DNA from: Alisma plantago-aquatica
Lineage: Eukaryota; Streptophyta; Magnoliopsida; Alismatales; Alismataceae
Reading direction: 5' to 3'
Assembly: GCA_963693085.1 (NCBI GenBank)
Contig: OY856411.1
Span: 65,220,001-65,284,000 of the forward strand
Length of the DNA stretch: 64,000 nt
Notes under the pieces: model-generated
Told to the model about the DNA's origin: nothing
The model's database searches: none
What the model saw: only the letters and a program-made list of their open reading frames with translations
In this document: piece after piece, positions 18,788-31,345 of the stretch
How positions within the stretch are numbered: the stretch's first letter is position 1
Layout of the letters: each line of letters starts with the position of its first letter
Position numbers and translations under genes: made by a program

Positions 18788-20955
18788 GGAGCATGATGAA
18801 CTTCAGAGTTGTATGCTGGAGGCAAGAGATAAGTGCCTCTGTGGTTCCGAAGTTCTTTAACTTTAGTAGGTCATCCTTCATGTAAGATGACGCCATGTAA
18901 ACCGTTGTATGGTTCTGTCTGAGGAGATATTGATAAGTAGTCATCAGGCTCACGGATAGAGATCCTTGTAACTGTATGGTTTCTCAGAGGGTATCTGCCA
19001 TGATAAGAATATCTCCGGCTAGAAAAATGAGTTCATCTTTCTCGACATATAGCCTAGACATGATGATTCAGAGTTCATTTTCAGAAAGACTCTTCCAAGA
19101 TGCATGGTCGAAGTTAGGAAACGTCGGTGCAATGGAAGATAGGGGCACCATTTATGATGAGGATCTGGTGATGGTGGCCCCTGTTAATAACTCAATGTCC
19201 CCTTTGTCTTCTACCATATCAAAACTGTAAGGGTCCCATTGTCTTTGTTCAGGGACCATGGCGGGTTTTTTTTCTTTCTCCAACTCCTTTAATGTTTGTC
19301 GGAAAGGTCGCCTTTGTGGACATTGGATGGCTGAGAAAAGATAGCGAGGGATGTCGTCTAATGCCATAGCCAGGTCGTTGAAGAACCTTTTGTCACATAT
19401 TAGCTCCATGGCATAACGCCCTCGTAGAGAGTGAAAATCCTCTCTGTCCAGCTCGGTGAAGGGGGTTTGTTGGTTAAGTGCTTGTATGTGGCGTATAGTG
19501 CAGAAAGCACAATCCCTGGATCCGTCAGTGGTTTGGAGTGTTGGAGCGATGATTCGGAACCAAGGTTGGTTCCAACCATTCTTGAGAGAAGGATAGGCAG
19601 CCCAAATTAGTTTGAGAAGCCAGAAGGGGATGCATCTTGCTTCTCCAGCTTCTTCTCAAGCAAAGTTGATTGTTCCAACCTTTAGTTCGTTGGCACAAAA
19701 GTTGTATACCTTGGCATCGCAGGCCATAGTGTCAACGATCATGAGTAGCTAGTGGCTGGAAACTTGAAAGGGGACTGTGAGATATCACACCTTTCGAGCG
19801 ATCCCAACGCGCAACTGCTCTATAGACTTTTGTGTAAGTCTTTGTATAATAGGCTCAAAGCCAGAGCTAGTGAAGCATTGAAAACTGGTTACAGTCACTT
19901 TGAGCTTCTGTATATTTCGATAGCATTGGCAAGGAGGACACGGAAGATCACCATGTTCACCGTCGATTGGGGTCGAAGGAGAGTACGGAAATCTTCCTGT
20001 GTCAGCTTGCGCTATGTCTTTGTATTTATGTAGATGATGTCCCCCCCTCTTTGGTATCGTCTACAATAGTGTTTAGGATGAAGATATCCTGGACATCTAG
20101 GGTAGAGATGGCCACCATGTCTAGGTCGTGCATCTTCTTAGGTAGAGGTGGTGGTGGGGGAAGCTCTTGTAGATGTGGAAGAGAAGTCTGCACTAAGTCA
20201 TCCATATAATGTTGCAGATCTTCATCTTTTTCTGATTCAGAATCAGAGTCGAGTCCAATATCTGTGTCAGGACTCACTCTGTCTTCCTCTTCTTGGTATG
20301 GGGGGAAAGGTGAAGATTGCTCCGGGGTGGAGTGTTGTGGAAGGTTTGATGTTGGTTGACTTGTACTAGTTCCCAATATACATTGTTGGAACTCAGCAAA
20401 AGCTGCTTCTTTGACAGTTTCCCCCAGAGATCCCATGGCGGAATAGTCAAGAAGTTGATCCCCATATGACATGTTAACGTTGTCATTGTGATCATGGGAT
20501 TTGGGATCTTTTCCACCTTCATGGTGGTCTTTTTCATCTGCTTTCTTTGAAGGTTCTGCTCCTCGGCAGGTTCCCTCCCCAACATGTCCTGGGTCATTGG
20601 GTTTGTCATCTGAGGAGGAAGTATCATCGTTGGAGTCAGCAGAGGAGTCAGAATCTTCATTATCTTCTTCCTCTTATTCTTTGTCATTGTCTGCCGCTTT
20701 ATCTTTTGTTTTCATCATTGTAGTTTTTTTGCACTGCCGGTGAAGGGCTTGTAGTTCATCGAAAGCCATTTGCACATGCCCATGTGTTTCAAGCAGTGCG
20801 TTGTGGGTTTCTGTAAGATCTGAATATCTAGCCTCGGTGGAGAGGAGTTGTGCAGTAAGATCTGACACCTGAGCTCGTAATTGGTTGATTTCATTATTTG
20901 ATGACTCCTCTTGGTGGCTATGGAGTTGTGCAAGGGTGTTGTTGATATCGTCCAA
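18788..20955 (-). pseudogene. 5' half of unrecognised element B ORF
   Basis: On the minus strand, broken frames encode in order: a leucine/glutamine-rich coiled-coil segment (NTLAQLHSHQEE, then LRAQVSDLTAQLLSTEA), an acidic/serine-rich linker, a proline run (LPPPPPLPKK), and a segment with FFNDLAMALDDIPRYLFSA and RRPFRQTLKELEKEKK. The reading reaches the GAAAG site with TTLKFIMLPF and resumes at 8652. Frames change several times and stops occur, so it is dead. I do not recognise the family. Gag-like coiled-coil proteins and extra ORFs of Tat/Ogre-type elements are possibilities, with no motif to decide. Confidence 0.45.
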
Positions 20956-20988
20956 GTGTGTGATCTATCTTCTCATCTCGCGGGAGAT

Positions 20989-22482
20989 TGTTGGAGAAAA
21001 TCCCTAGATTTGAAACCACTTTTTGGATCTAAGGCTCTAGAGGGGGGTGAATAGATCTTTAAAAATTCTCACAAGCTAGATTAGATCTTTAACTTATATC
21101 AATTAAAACCAATATATTAAGTGCAATTTGAAGTCCTAACGAACAAGCATAGCAAGTATGAGAGAGATTAAAAGAAAGCACTTGATAAGATCATTTAGAG
21201 TGGTTCCACTCTCCAAACTAGGAGAGAGTCAGTCCACTACCTAGAGAGGTCAACCTCTAGGACTTTACAAGTAATTTCCTCTATATATTCACCAATAAGA
21301 GTTACAACACAAGACCACCAAAGGACTTACCCATACAAACACAAAGAGTCTTCCACCTTACCAAGGACTTACCCACTTTGCCAAGAGTCTTCAACCTTCT
21401 TCCAAGGTCTTACCTACTCGTGCACAAGTCTTCAGCCTTCAAGGGTTTATCCACTCTCCTTAGTTCTTCAACCTTTGCATTCTCCTTCACCTAGAAAAGA
21501 TATTCACCTCTTCTTCAACCTTGAATAAGAAAAGCAACAGCTCCACCTTTACCCGGAGTAGCTTGCTTCACCTTTTCTTCATGGAGAAAAGGGGTAGGGA
21601 AGATGGAATGGAATGAGAGCTTTACAAGCACAGGAAAGTAGCTCTCTTACAACTGGCCTATCTCACTCATAATCATGAAATGAAGTATAAACTAGAGAGA
21701 GAAAGGGGATCAAGGAGTTGCAACACATAACTACAATAACGACTTAGAAAAGTATGAATTAACAAACTTGGAATGAACTCCAAGGGGTCCTATTTATAGC
21801 TGGGGGTGTTCCCTTGAGTATGGGATCACTTAGGGTCGAAATATAGTCGTTTTCCAAGTTGCAACAAATCTCTTTCACCCAAAAAAACTCACCAACAGTT
21901 ATAATCACTTTTTTTGCATTTTCCGTACAGTACATTCGATCGAGTTTCAATAAAGGTAACTCAACCGATCCACTGAATGACAAAGCCAATTTTTAAACTA
22001 TCAGTTGAGTTTGTTTTGGGAAACTCAATTGATGAGATAAAATTAGTTTTACTCAGTGAGTCGGTAGATCGAGTTCTATAAGTGTGCAACTCGACTGATG
22101 GGTCATCTTTAGAAAATCCATCATAGGATCCATTGAGTTTCTAACTCAATCGATAAACAACTTGTGAAAAATGTTCTAAATTGACATTTGAGTGATTAAA
22201 TATTCGAATGAAGTGTCTCTGATTTTTTATCATCTTAGTTACAAGTCACATCATCAATACAAGTGATTACAAAAATTCTCTAAGGTCATTTGGAGTGATT
22301 TCCCAAATTGCACACTTGCATTGCATTTGACTTGAACTTGAACAAGCTAGGGCTTGTGTAATTTGATCCTTTTCATGTACCTAAAGCCTAAAATCAATCT
22401 TAAACACACATATTAGATACATAGAAATGGAATGGTTAAGTCATTATCAAAATACGGGCAATGTATAACGTTCAAGTCAACA
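20989..22482. repeat. Solo-LTR-like repeat (TGTTGG...CAACA)
   Basis: This segment of about 1.5 kb starts TGTTGGAGAA and ends AGTCAACA. It interrupts element B on the left and abuts a gypsy LTR fragment on the right. Near its start is 'ctctagaggggggtgaatag', a block widespread in plant LTR repeats. The five bases on each side (GAGAT and ATTAT) do not match, so it is not a clean insertion. No ORF is credible. A hairpin array lies at 21936-22154. Confidence 0.5.
21936..22154. repeat. Array of ATCGAGTTT / AACTCRATCGAT hairpins
   Basis: Four inverted pairs occur. A 'tcgatcgagttt', 'atcagttgagttt', 'gatcgagttc' or 'cattgagttt' arm is followed within about 10-20 bases by an 'aactcaaccgat'-like arm. 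The layout parallels the Athila-like array but the sequence is different. Confidence 0.7.
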
Positions 22483-22484
22483 AT

Positions 22485-23193
22485 TATCATTATTATTTAG
22501 TTTATAATTTTCTCAAACCGGCATGACATCTCTGGGATTTATGAATAAGATTTTGAATGAAGTCATGTTTAAGACTAAGAGACCAAGCCCAGGATGGAAA
22601 GGTTACGAGAGGTCCAACCCAGGATGGGCAGACCAATGACACCTAACTCCAGATTGAGGGGTGACCAATGAGGTACTTAACTCCAGATTGAGAGGTAGCC
22701 TAGTGTCCACTACAGGGACAAAACCTTAAGGGAGGCTATACCATAGGATGGGAAAGATAGTTGAGATGTTATGAATAAAATCTAATTCTTTCTTGGTAAC
22801 AAATAATTGATGTGATTATGTTGTTACAATATACGTGCAAACTTTGTTTCCCCCACATACCTGTATGATCTGTTATACTGACCAACATTTTGCTTGTCGA
22901 TGTTTTAGGAATATATGAAAGTGGATGAACATTTAAAGTAATATTTGAAGAACAAAGCTAAATAAAGATTATAGGATTTAGTCATATAGAACTCTACTTT
23001 GGGTAAAGTTCCAAACTCCCAATTTTGAAAGGTAAGTGAAAAGAAATTTTTTATCCTACTTTAAACTTAGTTGTGGTAGAAATTATTATTTATTTTTAAT
23101 TATTTGCAAAACCAGTTGATCCTATCTTGGGATAATGTCACCAACTTCTTAGCATTCATTAAATGGGGGTTTCTGAGGGGTGGGATCATTACA
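22485..23193 (+). repeat. Gypsy LTR fragment, copy of 2042-2748
   Basis: It aligns throughout with 2042-2748 and ends at the same LTR terminus (GGGATCATTACA). No primer site follows. The sequence after 23193 belongs to a copia relic, so this fragment truncates it. Confidence 0.85.
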
Positions 23194-23194
23194 C

Positions 23195-26017
23195 CAATCT
23201 TTTTTGACAATTATACAGATAAGTATTCTCACATAGCCTTCAACCATTTGATAGAACCATCTTGTTTATTTTAATAATAAAGATCCAATGACATCCAACC
23301 ATTGAATAGTTTTTAGGCTAATCAACAAGATCCCAGGTCTTGCAATCTCATAGGGTAGACATTTCTATTTCCATAGCTTGATGCCAAGCGGGATGCTGAA
23401 GAGCTTGTGTAGCATTCTTTGGCACAAAAATAGTAGAAACAACAATAGTAAAATATGCAAAGCTAGCACCAAGATTAGTGGTAGAGTAGAAATTACTAAT
23501 TAGATGTTGAGTGTAGGAACAAACACCTTTCCTTCGGATGATTGGAAGATGTAGGTAAAAAAATACCTAGAGGTGTTATGACCTTCCGACGAGGGAGGAA
23601 TTAGTTGTGGAGGAGACATAAGGGGATCTGTAATTGTGAGTCTTCTTGAGGACACCTCTTTAGTTTCATTAGTGTAATCATGTTATACTACCTTAGACAG
23701 AGGAATAGGAACCAAAGGATCACTACATAAAGCAGACCCTTTGTCAGAGTAGTACAATATGTTTTCCAAGAACACAACATTTTCACTCACAAACCATTGT
23801 CGATGGACAAGATCATAACATTGATATCCTTTCGGAGTTCGAAAATATCCTAGAAAGACACATTTAATGGAGCGGGGGTTAAGTTTAGATATCCCAAGGT
23901 GAATATTCTTAACAAAATGGGTACATCCAAAGATGCACGGTGGAACAGAAAACAAAGGTGCATTGACATAAAGAAGAGAGACATGGACCTTATTATGTAA
24001 CACATAAGAAGGCATATAGTTGATTAAGTGGCACATTGTAGAAACAACTTTAGGCCATAATTGCTTATGAACATGTTAGTGAAGAAGAGTGTGTGCTACT
24101 TCAAGTAAATGAAGATTCTTCCTTTTCGGCACACCATTTTATTGTGGTGTGTAGGATAAGGAAGTCTAATGAATGATACCTCGAGAATTACAAAAATGGT
24201 CGACATATTTTTAAATAAACTCTAAGGAATTATCAATTCACAAGATTTTAACATCAGTTTTGAATTGGGTTTGGATCTTAGTAGAAAAGGTGGTGATAGT
24301 TTGCAAAATGGTGCTACGATCCTTTAGTAGAACCAACCAAGTTGTCCTGAAATAATTGTCAATAAAGTTCATAAAACAACGACATCCAGACAAACTAGAA
24401 ACAGAACATGGATCCCAACATGAACAATGTCAAATAGATTCTTAGAAATAATTTCTTACTTCTTATGAAAAACAACCCAAGTTTGTTTGACAAACTGGCA
24501 TCATTCAGAAAAGAAATAGTTTCTCAAGAATATTTGAAAATAAACAATGGAGTTTAGCAACATAAGTTATTGTAGGCGATAGTGCTAATGTAGACTGGTC
24601 ACTAAAGCAGACAATAGAGTGATAATAGATTGTTGCACATCCAAGTATTGTAGTCTATCTGGTCCCTCATGGCCAGAAAAAATCTCCTTCCTCATATAGA
24701 GATCCTAAAACACACAACCCTCAAGGTCAAAAGTAATAAAGAAATGAAGGCTCTTAACATTTATACTGACATATAGTCGATTAATTGGAAAGTGTGGTAC
24801 ATATAAGACAGATATTAAGGGCAGAGTTTTAGATAGAGATATAGTTCCAGCGCCATGGACAACAGACTGAGTCAAATTCACAATAGTCACACTAGGAACT
24901 TTTGTAGTCTTAAATAAGGTAGTGAAAAGTTGAAACATCCAAAAATATGGGTATATGCACCGCAGTCGATGACCCAATTAATTTTACATGTGGTAGTAGG
25001 ATATGCAAGTAAGGCAGAGGAACCTCCTTCTATAGAAGTTGTTGGAAAGGATAGACATGCTTGAAGGAGTTTCTCAAACTCTGAGTGAATCCACTCAACT
25101 ATGGGTTGAGTAGAGCTTGAGGCAGTAGCAGTTGAGTCTTCACATACATAAAAGGAGACCTGATTCGCCCATGAAGGTTTATCATGCTTTTTCCACCAGT
25201 GGTTGTCATTGTGGTTTGTGCGCCCACAAAAGATATAAAGTTGTAGAAGTAGGGGGTTGAGGTTGACCTCGTTCAGGGCTAAGAGGAGGACCTATTCTAG
25301 GAGCATGTCAACCATGACCTAGACCACAATCATGTCCTTAAATAGAATTCAGGGATCGAAATGCAAGGATCATGTGATTAGAAGAAGTAGCAGGCAGAGA
25401 GGCCATAGAAGGAAGGTGTCAAACGTGCTTCAAAACATCCCTTTGTGTAGGTATGGGATCACTGGATAAGATTTGTATACCACACCTTAAAAGGAATGAG
25501 GCAAACCATCCAGAAATTGAACAAGTTGAAGTTTGTCGTGTTACCGCTAAACTTCTTTGATATCAGTAGTGAGTTGATGATATAATCAATCCAAATTGCT
25601 GAACATCAGTTGTAATAGTCTTCTACAAAGTCATTAGTGGAATACTCTATTTTAATAAGTTATTGAAGATCTTCATTTGGTTATGCTGATGGGAGTACAC
25701 ATGGGACAATTGATCCCATAGGGATTTGGCATTTTGCAGGCGAAGAAGAGATTGGTTGATCTTTGGTTCAACATTGTTCACCAACCATGTCATTACACTA
25801 GAATATTATTTGTCCCATTCTTTGTAGGCATATTTAACTTTGTCATCTACTGAGATATTCGTTTGACCCTGATCAGCAAAAGAGATATGATAGTAACGTC
25901 CTTGAGATTTGACATAGAGTTTGAATGATGCCCCTAAAGATGGTGAGTTGATCCATCAAGTTTCATGATCGTAACACACAAGTTCCATGAAGGATTTTTA
26001 GTCACCCTGGAAGCCAT
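23195..26017 (-). pseudogene. Ty1/copia gag-pol relic
   Basis: Read on the minus strand from 26017: a Gag start (MASRVTKN, then KLDGSTHHL); a protease region with IDCGA near 24970 and VLYVPHFPINRLYVS at about 24785; a decayed integrase core; the integrase C-terminal block FGCTHFVKNIHLGISKLNPRSIKCVFLGY (about 23830-23940); and the start of reverse transcriptase (ALQHPAWHQAM, about 23380). The relic is cut there by the LTR fragment ending at 23193. It contains many stops and frameshifts. Motif order and wording fit the copia lineage, which places integrase before reverse transcriptase. Confidence 0.85.
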
Positions 26018-26252
26018 GGCACTCACAAAGATGCAATAGAAATGGTACAAAAAAGGCGAATCTAGATTACGAGATCTGAGAAACTCGTAGTGGAGCATTA
26101 ACAACAAAATAAGAGCAACAAAAGATAGCAATAAAATAGTAGATCTAAACAACATACATAGGGTTAAAGGAAGAAATATCCAAATAAAAATAGATCCAAG
26201 GAACCCACATAGGAGTATAAGATAGTAGAAATAGATATGGATCAATAGATTT

Positions 26253-26327
26253 GAGAAACCCACATAGGGGCAGTGGACAACAAAAACAAATCTGAATCAA
26301 CATATATGAGAAACCCACATAGGGGCA
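26253..26327. repeat. Repeated 20-mer in copia leader
   Basis: GAGAAACCCACATAGGGGCA occurs at 26253-26272 and again at 26308-26327, with a diverged third copy near 26190. The region 26018-26500 is the untranslated leader of the copia relic, upstream of its Gag start on the minus strand. Confidence 0.75.
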
Positions 26328-28266
26328 ACATAGAGAGAAGAATCGATCTACGCCTCCATGGTAGACTCACTCCAACATGTGGTGTAGGCATGAAGAGAGG
26401 TGATACTTTTAGCAATATTACAAAATTGAGATATCTCTTTGGTTTCTTTTTCAAGGAAAACTGACGGTATACTATATAGCGTCTGTTCCTTAAAGACAAC
26501 CACTATAGTTTGATCAATTAAGAAAACTCGGGCCGTGTTTTACTTTTTTCATTGGTCTCTTCTCAAATTAACCGACACGATATATTGTCTACAGAGATAT
26601 AATTGTGTAGATTGTTTAGAAGACATTTCATTTGCCACCAAAAAACTACATCGTCAATTCCTTTACATATATCTGACGGGATATAGAGGTGCACACACTG
26701 TGTGTCTTATAGAAAACAATTAGTGTTTCTCATCGGTTGTATCTATAACGATTGACGAGAAAGGTTTATGCGTCATGTTTCTTGTGAAATTTTATCCACC
26801 CCTGATTGATGTTTCTCATCGATTATTTTCACCTCAACCGACAATGTAGGTGTCGTTGGGTTGCATCGTTATTCATCAGTTTTGTCTTGCCAACAGATAA
26901 CATAGTTTATCTTTCTGTCATTGTTTTGTGGTTCTGAACCATTATATAGGTTGTACGTCGTCAATTTTTGAGATAATCGACGAGGCAGGTCTTACTTGAC
27001 CCCCACAAAAAAAATTATCCTCTTTCCCCTATCTACATTTCTCATGAATAGGTCACCGACGATATTTATGGCGATCGTTTCCTCTGCTCACCACCACATG
27101 CCCTCCTCCAACCAATGACTCACCACCAACAATGATTGTTACCTCCGTCGCCACCACAACTACTTCTCACTGCCATTGTTGCCTCCTCCGCCTTTGATGC
27201 CTCCATCACTGTTTTTGTTGAGAACTCCGCTGCCACTACTGCTGCCAAGAACTCCACCACCATTGCTGCTACTACTAGCTACTAGCTACTAGCTGCTTTT
27301 GTTGTTGTCGTTGCCACTGAGGATTCCACCACCGCTACTACTATCGAGGACACCGCCGCTGCTCTAGTCCGGCGAGATAGCTCCTTTTATACCTTTTTTG
27401 CATGTAGAAGTATGAATAAATTCAAATTGTGAAACTGTGAATGACTCGTTAATTTTGTTATAGTTTGTTTGATGGTAACTGCTACTCGTATAATTGTAGT
27501 AATTCTAGAGCTATTGCGATGAATTTCTATGGTTGTGATGAATTAATTGTATGATTGCAATGTAATTAATTAGATTAATTATAATGAATTCTATATCTAT
27601 ATGTGATGAATAGTTTATAAATTGTAAACCCTAAAATTATTTGTAACTGATAATTGCGTATGGATTGTAACTATAGAGTTATTTGTCGAGAATTGTGATT
27701 ATAAACCCTAAAAATATTTCTAACTATATATTTAATTAGATTGTGATGAATTTTAATGAGTTTGTGATGAACCATAAACCCTAAAATGCATATATGAGAT
27801 ATCCAATTAGAAGATTCTAAACCCTAGTTTCTAAACCATGTCATTGGCCTAGAACCCATCTGAGATTTACACATTAGAAGTAAATCTTGGATAGTCCCAA
27901 GTTTGGGACTGTTCTTGAGCACTTCATCTCACTTAGAATGTAAGTGTATAATGCATGTTATATTTCAATAAATTTCGACAACATGTCTCCTTTTGTTCTC
28001 TAGGTACATATGTAGGTGGGTTTTTGCCTATCTACATCAGTATACTTGGAGAACTGGGGGAAAATGTTACCGAAATCTATTGAAATCGAACACATATTAT
28101 ACACTTACTAGTGAGATGAAGTGCTCAAGAATGGGACATGTAGTACACATTCATGAATGTGAATGCTACTAGATGATTATGGATCAATTCAAACATATTT
28201 TTACCTAAAATTAACTTACTATCTAGAACATGATGAGCTACTAGTCTCCCATATAATCATAGAAAT

Positions 28267-29290
28267 GGATCGATCATGGATGTCTAAACCTAATCACTGC
28301 ACTTTAGAGTTTATTAATGGTCTCCATGAGTTTGTAAGTTTTGTGAAGGAACATAGAAAATAACATGGATGTAGGTTATATTTCCCCTGTAGGAATTGTA
28401 GTAACAAACTGAAAGTTGACATTGTTGACATTATCAAAGATCATGTCATGTGTATTGGGATTGTATAGGGCTATACAAAATGGTACTGAGATGGAGAGAT
28501 TCCTAGTATGAGATTTGCATATGTCGATAGTAGTAGTTGTGTCAAAGTAGAAATGGTTTACGATGTTGATAAGAACGAACTAATTCCAACATACATGGTT
28601 GATGCGATGCTAGATCGTTGCAACGTAAATGTTACAAACTCACATCCCTTATTAGAAACATTGCATGTTGAGAAACTATTATACTTAGATTGTAATAAGT
28701 TTATGAAGTCGAGTGTTGTGTTGAGATTGTATACTCTGAAGGCTAACAATAGATGGAGCAACAAAAGCTTCACTTCTCTATTTTTTTTAGAAATAAGTTC
28801 TTCCTAAAGGAAAAGAGCTTCCAATCTCAACATTCATAATGACTAAGATGTTGTGCCCAATGGGAATGAAGGCTAAGAAGATACATGTGTGTTGGAATGA
28901 TTGTGTGTTATTCAAAAGGACTATATTGATATGAAAGAATGTTCGAAATGTGGGACGTCTGGGTACAAAAGGATGACATTGGGTAAGACCAAAATTGATT
29001 CTCCTGCCAAGGTGATGTGGTATCTTCCTATAATACCATACTTTAATGGTTATATGCAAATACCGTAGATGCAAAAAATTTATCTTGATATGCAGAGGCA
29101 AAGAAATACGACGATAGTATGCTACAACATGTATCTGATTCTTCACAATGGAAGAAGATTGATTTATTGTATCCTGAGTTTGGTGAAGAAGCCAGGAATT
29201 TAAGACTTAGACTTTGTATTGACGGGATGAACCCCTATGAAACATTAAGCAACCAACATAGCACTCATATATTGTTGACATATGTTTCTG
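28267..29290 (+). pseudogene. CACTA transposase (TNP2-like) N-terminal relic
   Basis: It begins MDRSWM, the same start as the transposase relic on the minus strand at 63853. It then aligns with that protein segment by segment: FINGLHEFVSFVKEHRK; a hinge ending VMCIGIV; VVLRLYTLKANNRWSNKSFTSL; a CSKCGTSGYKRMT zinc-like segment; and FGEEARNLRLRLCIDGMNPYETLSNQHST. Numerous stops and frameshifts are present. The rest of the Transposase_21 domain is deleted. Confidence 0.85.
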
Positions 29291-29409
29291 AGCAATTTCA
29301 GTATGAATGGATGAACACATCAATGATAGAACTTTAGATACAGTGAGTCTGAATACTTTGTCATATGTGAAGAATTTTTTAATTATTTCCTATATATTAA
29401 ATGAGTATT

Positions 29410-29410
<1 letters not shown>

Positions 29411-29465
<55 letters not shown>
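29411..29465. repeat. (CA)n(TA)n microsatellite
   Basis: About 21 CA dinucleotides are followed by about six TA dinucleotides. It lies between the transposase relic and the Ulp1-like relic of the CACTA element. Confidence 0.95.
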
Positions 29466-29509
29466 TGTTCAATCATTTGTATTACGTAATTGCTGAGTAA
29501 GGAATAGAA

Positions 29510-30399
29510 AATATGGATTTTCTAATGCCATCATTGATTTATGATGAACTTGGAGATTCAAGTGACGTCAAGGATTATGTGAGTATTGTAATGTAGTTTT
29601 TTGGTGCTACTAAGAACATGATCATATCTCCCTTCAACATTGTGTAAGCTTTGGGATTGTTGTTTATATGTCTAACTTATGAATACAATTTGTTGTAGAA
29701 CTCAAAATTTATTTTATTTGCCTTCTATTCACTAAAAAATAAGCATTGAAAGTTGTTATTGATTGTTCCCGAGACTTGTACTGTGTATTTATTTGATCCT
29801 TTGGATATAAAACTAACACCAAATGAGGGACACCCAATGAAATTTGTGATTCATGCGTGAGTATCATTTTTTTTTTGCTCAACATAATTGTATGTTTGTG
29901 TCATAGGACATTTTAATAATGCAACATATATGTTAACTTAACTTATAGGGGTATGAAAGAATTCTGTAACAACAAAGGGAAAGTAGATAAGAAAAAGAAT
30001 TTAGTAACTTAGAAAAGCGTTGACATAATCTTCTCATTCTAATTGCATGTATATTACCAACTCTCCTTTATTACATTAATTATAAATCTACATGGCCCTA
30101 TACAAGACAATTATTGGGCATGCACATATTATGTGATGCTATACATGTAGACAATTGTCATGCATGCACAACAAATAAAATGTATGGAGAAGGTAATTTT
30201 ATTAGTTTTGGATCATATTAATGAAGTAGTCTCATATGGTAATACAAATAATCAAATCCAATTAGAATTGTGTCTCGTTCTCTTTGCAGTTTTTTGACAA
30301 TATTGAACCATATAAATTGGAGAAGCTAAATGACTTACACGAACAGTGGGCATACTGCTTCATCAAACATGTGGACTTGAACAAAGAATGGGAGGGTTG
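29510..30399 (+). pseudogene. Ulp1-like C48 peptidase relic in CACTA
   Basis: Exon-like pieces match the Ulp1-like gene at 56958-60362. ATKNMIISPFN (about 29608) aligns with its NKKTLIMAPFN. KHWKLLLIVPETCTVYLFDPL (about 29748) aligns with its HWELLIIVPEAFTVYYLDPS and retains the catalytic His. A tail with KLNDLHEQWAYCF (about 30320) aligns with its C-terminus. The exon with the catalytic Cys is not evident. It is a decayed SUMO-protease-like gene of the kind many plant CACTA elements carry. Confidence 0.75.
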
Positions 30400-31345
30400 A
30401 TTGATATCAAACTTTGATGTCAGATTTTTGCTTGTTAAATTATTATACATTATGGACTTAAAATATGAGATGGAAGCTGATGTTGATATGTATTTGTGTG
30501 TCTAAATTGGATGTGAAGTGCATATCTGTGTGTGAATTGAGTGTGAGTGCATGGGGATAAAAATGATGTGTATTTGTGCATATGTATGAAATTGAATGTG
30601 TGGCTAAGAAAGGAATCAATTGAGTTATGAGTTCATTGATTTGTGTGTGAATTTGAAGTGAAAAATGATAGAATGTTGAGGTTTTCTAGCATCTTTGTGC
30701 CTATTATATTAAATGCATTGTGATATTTTGTATATTTATCTTTTTCTTATAGGTTTTCTGACCTACTGTTAAGATGCAATGCTTGTAGAGGCATGTAGTT
30801 CTGAAGAACTAGAGCCAGCAGATAGAATAGCAGCCTGATAGCAAGTCTGCATACCTGCTATATAAGAAAAGACATAGATATTTCTCATTGTCTATTTATA
30901 CATAATCGATTGCATATACATTATATGTTAGTTATACATAATAAACCGATGGGGTATACTTAAAAGTTTCACTATTCAATCACTGATAAAACTAACATCA
31001 TGATATTCAGCGTCAATTATTTATCATTAATGAGTTGACGACGAACTTTTACATGTTATCTTAAAGGCATTGGTTATTGTTCTTAAAACCAACGAAGAAA
31101 GGTCAAAGGAGACCACATATTCATTGCCCACTGCAAGTTATGTCGTTAGAGTTTCTGTATCCTGGAACTGTCAATCAAAAGTATTGTCATTGGATTCTGG
31201 AATCGACAAAGAAAGACTTGCATTTTAGCATCACCCACTTGGTCGTCGATTTTTAACTGACTTTGTATGCTTACAATAACCAACGTGATATCCCCATTAT
31301 GTAGTGGTGTAGATTTTCACTTGCTATTCTGGGACTAACTGGAAG

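Larger units (their letters stand above)
26501..31306 (+). mobile_element. Internally deleted CACTA (En/Spm) relic
   Basis: The right end reads ...TGTAGTG (31301-31306); its complement starts CACTACATAATG, a CACTA-type terminus. The best left end is CACTATAG at 26501. Flanking triplets differ (AAC, GTG), so the left border is uncertain. Both ends hold scattered 'aaccgac/gtcggt'-like subterminal motifs. Inside are a transposase N-terminal relic and an Ulp1-like relic on the plus strand, with the bulk of the transposase missing. It seems to have inserted into the leader of the copia element. Confidence 0.65.

Noticed and set aside
18788..20955. Element B relic as an integrated pararetrovirus
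   Set aside because: No reverse transcriptase, coat zinc finger or movement-protein motif is visible, whereas an LTR and polypurine tract are. An LTR element explains it better.
25934..26499. Leucine/phenylalanine-rich minus-strand frames resembling membrane proteins
   Set aside because: They run through the copia leader and merge into the Gag start (MASRVTKN). The hydrophobicity comes from T-rich leader DNA.
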